Assembly (NCBI GenBank): GCA_016927245.1
Contig: JAFGNA010000013.1
Location: forward strand, 1-51,483
Length of the DNA: 51,483 bases
Direction of reading: 5' to 3'
From: Candidatus Woesearchaeota archaeon
GTDB taxonomy: Archaea > Nanobdellota > Nanobdellia > Woesearchaeales > WJKR01
The notes below the pieces were generated by a model, which searched no databases, was not told the DNA's origin, and saw nothing but the letters and a program-made list of their open reading frames with translations. Positions 23,304-30,423 of this stretch are shown here, piece by piece; positions within the stretch are counted from its first letter, which is position 1; each line of letters starts with the position of its first letter. Made by a program: the position numbers and the translations under genes.

Positions 23304-24448
23304 TATGTTAAATCTCCCCTATGAACTTCCCAATCAATGGTGCTTCTCATACTTACGGGAAATATTGTGTTGACATAAGGGTGCTCTTGGAATAACTTTG
23401 ACTCTGCGTATGCTATCTCCAAGATTTGTTCTTCTGAGGGTTGAGGATGTTTACTCAAAACAGATATCGGGTCTGCATGAAAAATATTTGATGCGATACC
23501 TATCCCCTTTTGAAGAAAATATTCGTGACCCTCTATGCTACTTTGTGGATGTTCAAGACCCCAAACTAATCCACAATACACATTAAAATTCCCGAAAACA
23601 TCTTTTGCAGCATCAAGTGCGTCAACCCATTTATCATAACCATACAGTGCGTGTTTGCCAGGACATATTTCTTTGAATTTTTGACGATTATATACTTCTA
23701 TGTTAAAAGCTATTGAAGTAACGCCTGCTTCTTTATACTCTTCTAATAATTTGAAATCATTGGGTGGATGAGCCAATAAATGGGTGGGAATCTTATCTTC
23801 TAATGATTCATACATCCATGTCAGTGGTTTGATGACTTTTTCTCTAGTTATTTGGTCGTTTTCTGGTGTTCCTGCTGTTATGGAAATAAGAGGTATGTCT
23901 CTCCATAGGGTCTTTTCAAAAATGTTTGTTGCTTCGCGAATATTATCTTCAGAGAATTCGGATACCATATATTTTCCGACAGTGCTTCGTGTATTTTTCA
24001 TAGAACAAAACCCACATGCTTTTCCTTCTGGGAAATAAAAGCATTCGGGATAAAGAAAAAAACCTGGAGTGTCAGATCCTGCAACCGCAATTATTGACTC
24101 CGTGGGAGTGCCATCTGATAACTTCTTATCAAAATATGCAGGTCTTTCTGGTAAAGTAATCTCCTGAATAAACGTGTTATTGTTATACAATTGAATAACG
24201 TCATCATCATATTTAAGATTCCACGGCGAACCCTCTCGTCTTAATAGCGCGCTTATTATGTTGTGACCTAATTCTAGAACTTGAGGAAATTTGTTTTTCT
24301 GCGTGACATTTCTGCTGGTCTTTCCATAAACAAATTGATTATCATAAAATGGTTCCTTTATTTTAGTAAAAAGATCGATTTCGAAATCGATTCCTTGAGC
24401 GAGCAAAGATGTTTTTAATTCAATTGTAGCTTTTCTATCCAAAACCAT
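23303..24448 (-). CDS. Radical SAM protein with unusual Cx8CxxC cluster motif
   Basis: 381 residues. A Cys triad is seen in PECFYFPEGKACGFCSM: Cys136, Cys145, Cys148, spacing Cx8Cx2C instead of Cx3Cx2C. Aromatic-Cys (GFC) at the third position, SITAGTPENDQ as a GGE-like strand, and IAFNIEVYNRQKFKEICPGK with VYCGLVWGLEHPQ support a radical SAM barrel. Downstream lies the methylthiotransferase gene, overlapping by one base (TAATG), so this starts a four-gene operon. A minus-strand TATA (about 24474-24485) precedes the ATG. The N-terminal 110 residues are not recognised. Substrate unknown. Confidence 0.75.
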   Translation of the reverse strand: MVLDRKATIELKTSLLAQGIDFEIDLFTKIKEPFYDNQFVYGKTSRNVTQKNKFPQVLELGHNIISALLRREGSPWNLKYDDDVIQLYNNNTFIQEITLPERPAYFDKKLSDGTPTESIIAVAGSDTPGFFLYPECFYFPEGKACGFCSMKNTRSTVGKYMVSEFSEDNIREATNIFEKTLWRDIPLISITAGTPENDQITREKVIKPLTWMYESLEDKIPTHLLAHPPNDFKLLEEYKEAGVTSIAFNIEVYNRQKFKEICPGKHALYGYDKWVDALDAAKDVFGNFNVYCGLVWGLEHPQSSIEGHEYFLQKGIGIASNIFHADPISVLSKHPQPSEEQILEIAYAESKLFQEHPYVNTIFPVSMRSTIDWEVHRGDLT

Positions 24449-24529
24449 ATTTTAATCACTACTAGGAAATAGTATCTATTTATAATGGTTTCGCGAACAT
24501 TTTTAAAAAATACTATTGTTCTTATCGTT

Positions 24530-25117
24530 GTGAAACAAAAATTTGCCGTTGATCTCGATGAAACTCTTGCACATACAAATATTCTTTGGGCTGACCATCA
24601 TATTAAATATTATGGAAATCCAGAAAAGTTGAATGCGAATGAAATAGTGAGAAAGTATTCCTTTGTTAAAAACGTCCCTTACTGGCAGTTCGCAGAAGCC
24701 TCAAAATGGGTAGAGTCCCATATTAACTCCAGTGACGCCAAACTTGAAATTCCAGTCATTAAGCAAGCTAAAGAGAACATTCAATACATTCCCATTGCTT
24801 GCTATTTAACAAACAGACCTTTCAGCACTATTCAAGGAACAAAAGAGTGGTTGTCCTTACATAACTTTCCTAAGAGGCCCGTACTCTCAGCAAATAAGGG
24901 TCTGGAGTGGAAAGCTCAACAGTTAGAGCGATTTTATCCCTATATATCAGGAATAATAGATGATAATGTGGAAATAACTAACTATCTTTCAGAACAATAT
25001 GAAGGTAAAATTATACTTTATTCAAACCAAGAAAATATGGCTACTCATTTAGATGTTGTTGTATGTCCTACTTGGAATGATATTGCTATTGAAGTTCAAA
25101 GATTGATCAGAGAATAA
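24530..25117 (+). CDS. HAD-like hydrolase (5'-nucleotidase-like)
   Basis: 195 residues from GTG at 24530; ATG at 24485 would add 15 residues of no HAD character, and a TATA-like TTTTAAAAAATACT (24501-24514) sits about 25 bases before the GTG. The catalytic strand is FAVDLDETLAH (nucleophile and acid Asp). Motif II Thr lies in ACYLTNRPFS, and motif IV acid pair in GIIDDNVEI. The layout resembles deoxynucleotidase-type HAD proteins. It is divergent from the radical SAM operon and overlaps the end of the convergent kinase gene by 22 bases. Confidence 0.75.
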   Translation: MKQKFAVDLDETLAHTNILWADHHIKYYGNPEKLNANEIVRKYSFVKNVPYWQFAEASKWVESHINSSDAKLEIPVIKQAKENIQYIPIACYLTNRPFSTIQGTKEWLSLHNFPKRPVLSANKGLEWKAQQLERFYPYISGIIDDNVEITNYLSEQYEGKIILYSNQENMATHLDVVVCPTWNDIAIEVQRLIRE

Positions 25118-25572
25118 ATTTCTTCAACAACGTCTTCTTTTCTTTTATTTGCTGTTTGTATGTTTATGCCTTCTTTGACTGATGAGGTCATGTTGAATAC
25201 TTGCGTTATTGCCTCTGTAGACATTGGTTTTCTTCTCTGGTTATTTCTTTGCTGGCAAAGGTCTATGCTGGCTAATAATGTGAATATTTGGATGTGTTCA
25301 CATTGTTTTTTTAAGTGGGAAATCTGTTCTTGTCTATAAAAACAGCCATCTATGATGATGACGTTGTTATCCTTTGCTTGTTGCATGATGATTTCATTAG
25401 CTCTAATGAAATTTTCTGCTGAAATACCATTGCCTTCAATAGTGTCTAGTTTGTGTTTTTCTAAAACTTGATCCATCGAGTAATAGTTCGCATTAAGTTT
25501 CTTGGCTAATATTTTTGCTATAGTACTTTTTCCCACTCCTGCAGGACCTCTAATAACAATGCAATAAACCAT
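25096..25572 (-). CDS. Small P-loop kinase (AAA_33-like)
   Basis: 158 residues. Walker A GPAGVGKS (9-16) follows the initial strand MVYCIVIR; the second strand holds VIIIDGCFYRQEQ, and an Arg-rich lid (CQQRNNQRRKPMS) closes the site. The size and motifs fit small nucleotide, nucleoside or metabolite kinases (AAA_33, Zeta/adenylylsulfate-kinase-like). The phosphate acceptor is unknown. It is last in the AT-rich block before the tRNA-Arg gene. Confidence 0.8.
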   Translation of the reverse strand: MVYCIVIRGPAGVGKSTIAKILAKKLNANYYSMDQVLEKHKLDTIEGNGISAENFIRANEIIMQQAKDNNVIIIDGCFYRQEQISHLKKQCEHIQIFTLLASIDLCQQRNNQRRKPMSTEAITQVFNMTSSVKEGINIQTANKRKEDVVEEIYSLINL

Positions 25573-25830
25573 TTATAGATATAATGCTTCTTTATTTATT
25601 AATATTCCTGCTATGGCATAGAAGATCGTTGTTTTATAAACAAACCTTCTTTGCTTGAGTTTGCTAGTTCTACTGACACACTTTGCTGATACATGTTTAG
25701 TTTTATTTTTTGACAGAGAATATGAAGATTCCAACACATGTCCTTATTAGGTAAAAGGACACCAGTAGGCTCATATACCCTCAAAAAGAGCTTTAGAAGG
25801 CTTGTATCTTTAGAATTATGAGAAAAAGTA
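25573..25830. other. AT-rich spacer between kinase and tRNA-Arg
   Basis: A minus-strand frame runs from the tRNA gene into this spacer and ends at 25611 (about 60 codons beyond the tRNA). Its product has no recognised similarity. In SSV-type integration the integrase gene overlaps the tRNA in just this way, so a remnant is conceivable, but the peptide shows no recombinase motif. Otherwise I see nothing in the spacer. Confidence 0.3.
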
Positions 25831-25843
25831 TGAGCCCGGGAGG
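25829..25843. repeat. tRNA-Arg 3'-end repeat, copy 3 (presumed original att site)
   Basis: TATGAGCCCGGGAGG is the acceptor/T-stem end of tRNA-Arg (TCG) plus two bases beyond it. Fourteen bases match the copies at 13295 and 20183. The tRNA end is the usual target of archaeal integrating elements. Confidence 0.6.
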
Positions 25844-25948
25844 ATTCGAACCCCCGATCTTCCGGTTTCCTGCGAAATCCGATGTTCTTTCGAACTTTTC
25901 GGATATTCACCGAAGCCGGATGTTCTATCCAGACTAAACTACGGGCCC
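25831..25948 (-). tRNA. tRNA-Arg (anticodon TCG) with a 43-base intron
   Basis: On the minus strand GGGCCCG pairs with CGGGCTC (one G-U), discriminator A, CCA not encoded. The D stem is GTTT/GAAC; the anticodon stem TCCGG/CCGGA encloses the loop C-T-TCG-G-A, giving anticodon TCG. T stem GGGGG/CCTCC holds loop TTCGAAT. Between positions 37 and 38 an extra segment of about 43 bases forms its own helix, the canonical archaeal intron site cut by the splicing endonuclease. A minus-strand TATA (about 25972-25984) is in the right place. The 3' end carries the repeat found at 13295 and 20183. Confidence 0.92.
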
Positions 25949-25983
25949 TTGTTTGTCAAGAACGAGAACATCCTTTATAAATA

Positions 25984-26322
25984 TTATCTTCTTTTCCGCA
26001 GCCCTTCCCACAGGAACAACCCGCCGATGACGAGCACGGGCAGGGAGACGATGAGGAAGCTGATGATCTCGCGGTACGTGTCGAACCAGAAGGTGAACAC
26101 GACGCCCAACAAGAGGAATGCGCCGCCACCCCACGTCGGCCTCTTCCACGCCCACACCAACACGCCAAGAAGCACGAGCGCGGGTAAGAGGTGCATGCCG
26201 AGCGCGAGGAGCAGCTCCCAGCCCTCGTACGCGCCGAACACATCCAAGGAGAACAAGCTGATGAAGATGATGAACAAGGCACCAAGCCCGCGTGGAAAAT
26301 AGTACTGCCAGTCCCGCACCAT
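25984..26322 (-). CDS. Small four-helix membrane protein
   Basis: 112 residues from ATG at 26322, preferred because GGAGG lies five bases upstream; ATG at 26340 is the alternative. Four membrane helices occupy most of the protein: about 10-26, 34-56, 63-80 and 85-103, with a short basic tail. The first helix is preceded by MVRDWQYYFPRGLG. Stand-alone, convergent with nothing, and sharing a bidirectional promoter with the second tRNA-Arg. Function unknown. Confidence 0.75.
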   Translation of the reverse strand: MVRDWQYYFPRGLGALFIIFISLFSLDVFGAYEGWELLLALGMHLLPALVLLGVLVWAWKRPTWGGGAFLLLGVVFTFWFDTYREIISFLIVSLPVLVIGGLFLWEGLRKRR

Positions 26323-26342
26323 GTCCTCCTCCAAGGGCATAC

Positions 26343-26356
26343 CTTTATTTATACCT
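26343..26356. promoter_or_regulatory. Bidirectional TATA box
   Basis: CTTTATTTATACC reads as a TATA element both ways. On the plus strand it lies about 30 bases before tRNA-Arg (CCG); on the minus strand GGTATAAATAAAG serves the membrane-protein gene starting at 26322. Confidence 0.55.
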
Positions 26357-26380
26357 ATCCCTGCCCTGGCCAACGATAAA

Positions 26381-26454
26381 GACCTCGTCGTCTAGTCTGG
26401 ACAGGATAGGGGCCTCCGGAGCCCCAGGCCCGGGTTCGAATCCCGGCGAGGTCG
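26381..26454 (+). tRNA. tRNA-Arg (anticodon CCG)
   Basis: Acceptor GACCTCG pairs with CGAGGTC, discriminator G, no encoded CCA. D stem GTCT with GGAT; anticodon stem GGGGC/GCCCC around C-T-CCG-G-A gives anticodon CCG (Arg). T stem CCGGG/CCCGG with loop TTCGAAT. No intron, unlike its neighbour at 25831. The TATA box at 26343-26356 fits. Confidence 0.96.
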
Positions 26455-26537
26455 TCAACAAAGGCATAGGTTTAAAACCAGGCCATCTCCTCATCCGCCA
26501 CTATTAGGCAAGGGCTTATCCCCTGGAAGTGAAACAC

Positions 26538-26903
26538 ATGCAGGAACGCGTCGACGCCCTTGCCAGCTCGCTCTCCGACCACTGCCTCGCCTGCGAGTCC
26601 TCATGCTGCCGCACCGGCCGCATCCTCCTCCAACCAAAGGACGAGCCGCTCTTCAAGAACAAGAACGTGCGCGCCGACGGCCTCGTCATCGTAGAACTCG
26701 CCGGCGGGTGCGAACACCTCAGCAACGGGAGGTGCGCCATCTACGAAAACAGGCCGGACGTGTGCCGCCACTACCCCTTGTTCCTGCGCCACAAGACGTT
26801 GTTCGTGGCGGAGTCATGCCCCGCGGTCAAGCAAGGATTATTGGATAAAGAATTAGCGTCCCTGCAACGGGACTTCCCGGAACTCAGGGTGATCCGGCAG
26901 TGA
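26538..26903 (+). CDS. YkgJ-family zinc/iron-cluster-binding protein
   Basis: 121 residues from ATG at 26538, with GGAAGTG upstream; GTG 26529 would add three residues. Typical Cys pattern: CLACESSCC near the start, GGCEHLSNGRCAIYENRPDVC with RHYPL in the middle, and SCPAV late. This is the CxxCxxxCC...C...C...C layout of the YkgJ (UPF0153) family, believed to bind zinc or iron-sulfur. Molecular role is not known. A TATA-like AGGTTTAAAAC lies near 26468-26478. Confidence 0.85.
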   Translation: MQERVDALASSLSDHCLACESSCCRTGRILLQPKDEPLFKNKNVRADGLVIVELAGGCEHLSNGRCAIYENRPDVCRHYPLFLRHKTLFVAESCPAVKQGLLDKELASLQRDFPELRVIRQ

Positions 26904-26905
26904 GT

Positions 26906-27202
26906 CTACACGCGTTCCAGCACGATGTCCATCGTGCTGACACGGACGTCCTTGCCCTCCTCGTTCGTGAACCCTTCAGAGTCAATGCTGACGTGACGCA
27001 CGCGAATCTCTCCCTTCAAGAACCGCTTGCACGACACCTCAGCGACGTCCACCGCTCGCGAGATGAACTTCCCCCGCGCCTTGACCGACACTTCAGAAGC
27101 GTTCTTCGTCGTGAACTGCACCACCACGCTCGTGACGTAGTTCATGAACGGCTTATTGCCGATGTAGATGACGTTGTCGCCCCTCGTCGTCCCTTCAGTC
27201 AC
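26906..27202 (-). CDS. albA: Alba, DNA/RNA-binding chromatin protein
   Basis: 98 residues. GTG at 27202 is preferred: GGGGAGG stands seven bases before it, while the TTG at 27208 is too close. Family landmarks: NVIYIGNKPFMNYVTSVVVQ at the start, KARGKFISRAVDVAEV (lysine and arginine that contact nucleic acid), and IRVRHVSIDSEGF. Alba dimers coat archaeal DNA and RNA, and lysine acetylation tunes the binding. It is downstream of eS17 with a 39-base gap in one operon. Confidence 0.95.
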   Translation of the reverse strand: MTEGTTRGDNVIYIGNKPFMNYVTSVVVQFTTKNASEVSVKARGKFISRAVDVAEVSCKRFLKGEIRVRHVSIDSEGFTNEEGKDVRVSTMDIVLERV

Positions 27203-27241
27203 CGCCAAGCCTCCCCTAGGAGCCGGGAAACGAGCGCGTCC

Positions 27242-27433
27242 TTACTGCCGCTCCTTCTTCCTCTTCCTCGCCAAGTAACCAGCGATCGCGTTCCGCATCT
27301 TCTTGCTCCTGATAACGGCCACCTCGGCGAGCTTCGCCTTGTTCTCACCGAAATCACCGGTGAACGCGTCAGGGTTGGCCTCCAAGAGGTCCCGGGTCTT
27401 CGCCTTGATAAGCTTCGTCTTGATACGCCCCAT
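27242..27433 (-). CDS. rps17e: Ribosomal protein eS17
   Basis: 63 residues from ATG at 27433, the standard archaeal length. The start MGRIKTKLIKAKTRDLLEA is diagnostic of S17e; the tail is basic (ARKRKKERQ). A minus-strand TATA (TTTATAAAAA, about 27457-27466) lies 25-30 bases upstream, so the mRNA is near-leaderless. It is part of the small subunit, with Alba downstream. Confidence 0.95.
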   Translation of the reverse strand: MGRIKTKLIKAKTRDLLEANPDAFTGDFGENKAKLAEVAVIRSKKMRNAIAGYLARKRKKERQ

Positions 27434-27516
27434 GCGTCGTGGGAAAACACGACCCTTTTTATAAAGGTTGCGGCTGGGGACAAATGATTTAAACAACCCC
27501 TTATTCCCCCGCAAGC

Positions 27517-28116
27517 ATGCGGTACGACCTTTCTTACGCGGGCAAGAAGCTCAAGCTCAAGCTCTCCGGCGACGACCTCTCCCCTCACGAGCTGCGACGA
27601 GTGCTGGACTCCGCGCATCGCATGGAGCAATCGCTCAGCGAAGCAGACCTCCGCGCCAAGGTGGTCCGCCAGCTCAAGAAGGAGATACTCCAGGACGACC
27701 ACCTGGAAGAAGCGTTCGCCCCTGGCTGGTGGGACATCCCGCAAGACCTCCTCAAAGGCAAGGAGTCAGGCCGGTTCATCACCATGGAAGCAGACCTCAA
27801 CCCGGCATTGCTGTACGAGAAGACCTCGTTCTCTCTCAAGACGGTCATCACCGACCGGGGCAAGCAGCTCGTCCTCGACCGAGAGCAGCTCAGGCGAGCA
27901 TTGCAACGGCTCAGCATCAACGACCGGCTCGCCGCCACGAACGCCGTGCTCGTACGGGTCAAGGGCGTGGCTGCCAAGGACGTCAGGGCCGAGCTTGAGG
28001 ACTACCTGCGGAAGCACGTCCAGGTCGACCGGTTCGCTTTCCTCTATGACCACAAGGAATACGGCGACCGCGCATCGCTAGAGCTCGTCCTGTTCGGCGA
28101 CTTCCCTGTCGAGTAA
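27517..28116 (+). CDS. Conserved-looking hypothetical protein, 199 residues
   Basis: The ATG follows a TATA-like GATTTAAACA (27487-27496) by the usual distance and is divergent from eS17. The protein is soluble, with charged helical segments (SPHELRRVLDSAHRMEQSL, AELEDYLRKHVQ) and a central aromatic stretch AFAPGWWDIPQDLL. No catalytic motif, Cys pair or membrane helix is seen. I do not recognise it. It ends three bases from the end of the convergent argS gene. Confidence 0.7.
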   Translation: MRYDLSYAGKKLKLKLSGDDLSPHELRRVLDSAHRMEQSLSEADLRAKVVRQLKKEILQDDHLEEAFAPGWWDIPQDLLKGKESGRFITMEADLNPALLYEKTSFSLKTVITDRGKQLVLDREQLRRALQRLSINDRLAATNAVLVRVKGVAAKDVRAELEDYLRKHVQVDRFAFLYDHKEYGDRASLELVLFGDFPVE

Positions 28117-28119
28117 TGA

Positions 28120-29799
28120 TCACATCTCCTCTAAGGAGGGGATGCCGAGCAATTCCAACACCCTGCCGATCGCCTCGCGCGCCTTGTACGCCAGGAGCAG
28201 GCGGGCCTTCTTCACGTCCGCCGCTTCCTTGAGGATGTGGTACGCGTGGTAGTACGTGTTCACCGCTTGCGAGACGTCCAGCGCGTACCGCGCGATGAGC
28301 GCGGGCCGGTACTTCTCAGCCGCTTCCTGCACGACATCCTGCTCCTGCGCGAGGAGCTTGATGAGGACTTGTTCCTCCTCCGCACAGAGCACTGAGAAGT
28401 CGACGCGCTCCGTGATCTTCCTGCCGTGCTTCCTGATGATGGATGATAAGCGGGCATAGGTGTACTGCACGTACGGCCCCGTCTCGCCCTCGAAGTCTAA
28501 TGATTTCTTGATGTCGAAGACGATCCGCTTGCTCGGCTCCTGCGCGAGCATGGGGAACTTTAGCGCTGCCAACGCCACCGCCTTCGCCCCTTTTGCCTGC
28601 TTCTTCTCGTCCCAGTCCTCGTGCCGCAGCTTGACCTCGTGCAACGCGTGGTCCAAGACGTCCGCGTACAGGTCATCGAACAGGACGACCTTGCCCTCGC
28701 GGCTGCTCATCTTGCCTGAGGAGAGCATCACTAACCCGTAAGAGAGGTGGTGGCACTTCTTGGCCTGGCGGAACCCGTCCTTCTCGAGTAATTTGAACAA
28801 CTGCTGGAAATGCAGTTCTTGCTCCGCGCCGACGACGTACACGCTCCGCTCGATATCGTACTCGTTGAACTTCCTCTCCGCTAATGCCAAGTCCTTCGCC
28901 AAGTACGGCGTGGTGCCGTCCTGCTTCCTGATGATGACCACGTGCAGCCCTTCCTCCTCGAGGTCTGCTATCAACGCGCCCTCCGACTCCCGCACGATGC
29001 CCTTCTCCTGCAGCCGGGCCACGATGCGCGGCACGTCCTTGATCACCTCTGAGTCATAGAACTGGGCGTCGAACGGGAGCATGCCGAGCTGGGAGAAGAT
29101 GCGGTGCCAGTCATCCAGGGACCACTGCCTCGTCTCCCGCCATAACTCTGCGACCTCCTTGTCATCATCGGCCTCGAGGTGCCGTAACACCTCATCAGCG
29201 CCTTGCTTGGCCTCCTCGTCCTCCGCCGCTCGGCGAGCGCCTTCGCGGTACAGCTCGGCGAGCCACGTCAGCCGTTTCTCAGCCGGCGGCTCACCCCCCC
29301 GCCGCAGCAACGCCCACAAGCACTTCGCGACGTGCGCCCCGGTGTCGTTGATGTAGTACGCGTTCACCACGGGGAAACCTGCGGCTCGCATGATGCGCAC
29401 CAATGAGTCTCCTAAGGAGAGGTTGCGGAGGTGGCCGATGTGCACTTCCTTGTGCGTGTTGCCGTTGCTGTGCTCGACCATGACGCGCTCCTTCCGCTTG
29501 ACGACGCCGTTCCTCTTGGTCAGCACGGCCTCGGCCACCATTGATTTGTTGAGGAAGAAGTTGAGGTATGGTCCTGCGCTGATGACCACGTCGATGGGGA
29601 GTTCCTGCTTGACCTGCTGGGCGAGCTCTTGGGCTACCAGGGCTGGCGCTTTCTTCAACTCCTTCGCTAAGGAGAAGCATGGGTACGCGAGGTCTCCGAG
29701 CTTGGGATCAGGAGGGGCCTCGAGCAAGGAGAGCGTCTCTGCGATGTTCCTCTTCGCCGCCTTGCTGATGAGCCGGGCGACCTCTTCGGCGAACAGCAT
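28120..29799 (-). CDS. argS: Arginyl-tRNA synthetase
   Basis: 559 residues, in the usual size range. The class I signature is VHIGHLRNLSLGDSLVRI, and the KMSKS loop reads KMSSREG. The N-terminal Add-1-like domain (about 1-85) binds the D loop, and the C-terminal helical domain with DALRBD features (ARLSSIIRKHGRK, SQAVNTYYHAYHIL) binds the anticodon stem. A minus-strand TATA (about 29822-29831) lies about 25 bases before the ATG. It charges the two tRNA-Arg genes located 1.6-2.3 kb away. Confidence 0.97.
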   Translation of the reverse strand: MLFAEEVARLISKAAKRNIAETLSLLEAPPDPKLGDLAYPCFSLAKELKKAPALVAQELAQQVKQELPIDVVISAGPYLNFFLNKSMVAEAVLTKRNGVVKRKERVMVEHSNGNTHKEVHIGHLRNLSLGDSLVRIMRAAGFPVVNAYYINDTGAHVAKCLWALLRRGGEPPAEKRLTWLAELYREGARRAAEDEEAKQGADEVLRHLEADDDKEVAELWRETRQWSLDDWHRIFSQLGMLPFDAQFYDSEVIKDVPRIVARLQEKGIVRESEGALIADLEEEGLHVVIIRKQDGTTPYLAKDLALAERKFNEYDIERSVYVVGAEQELHFQQLFKLLEKDGFRQAKKCHHLSYGLVMLSSGKMSSREGKVVLFDDLYADVLDHALHEVKLRHEDWDEKKQAKGAKAVALAALKFPMLAQEPSKRIVFDIKKSLDFEGETGPYVQYTYARLSSIIRKHGRKITERVDFSVLCAEEEQVLIKLLAQEQDVVQEAAEKYRPALIARYALDVSQAVNTYYHAYHILKEAADVKKARLLLAYKAREAIGRVLELLGIPSLEEM

Positions 29800-29832
29800 G
29801 GGCCTCCCTCAAAGAGCGGGGCTATTTAAGCC

Positions 29833-30288
29833 TTACCCCTGCTGCTCGGTAGGATTCTCAGCAGGGGGCATTTCCTTCTCCGTGGGCTTCCCTTCTTCTC
29901 GCGAGGCTTCCGCCGCTTCCTCCTCCTCGCCGCCCAGCGGCTTCTTCCCTGCTTTGAGCACCTTGAGGTTGACCTGGGCGGTGTTCTCGAACACGGTGTT
30001 CCCCGCGACGGTCTTGCGGAGCCGCAAGCCCTTGCGGTTCGTGCGCATCCCCACGCCTTTCGTGGTCAGGATCTTCTTGCGGGCGGTTCCTTGCACGTCC
30101 TTGCGCATCGGGAAGCCGCTGCTGTCGCTGCCCCCCGTCACCTCGAACTCGTACCCGTCGAACCCTGCTTGTTTTCCAGAAACCTTGTCCCCTATCTTCT
30201 TCCCGATAAGGGCGCTTGCCTTGTCGTCGTCCAGCTCGAACTGCTGGGTCTTGCCGTCCTTGCCGCCGATGTTCGCCTTCAATGCCAT
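29833..30288 (-). CDS. rps6e: Ribosomal protein eS6
   Basis: 151 residues from ATG at 30288, which has GAGGATGA upstream. The core follows the archaeal S6e pattern: ASALIGKKIGDKVSG, GYEFEVTGGSDSSGFPMRKD and a KGLRLRKTVAGN stretch. After about residue 118 comes a Glu/Pro-rich tail (GGEEEEAAEASREEG and on), longer than in most relatives. The tail may be an adaptation to contact other factors; it is low complexity. Confidence 0.95.
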   Translation of the reverse strand: MALKANIGGKDGKTQQFELDDDKASALIGKKIGDKVSGKQAGFDGYEFEVTGGSDSSGFPMRKDVQGTARKKILTTKGVGMRTNRKGLRLRKTVAGNTVFENTAQVNLKVLKAGKKPLGGEEEEAAEASREEGKPTEKEMPPAENPTEQQG

Positions 30289-30423
30289 CGTGTCATCCTC
30301 CGAGCAACCTCCCATCAAACCGTGGGCGCTCAGCACGGCGCGGGAGAACCACCCCTCTTTTTTAAAGGTATGCCTTGGTGCAGGAGGAAAACCTTTATAT
30401 GCTCCCCGCACTTCTCTTTTTAA

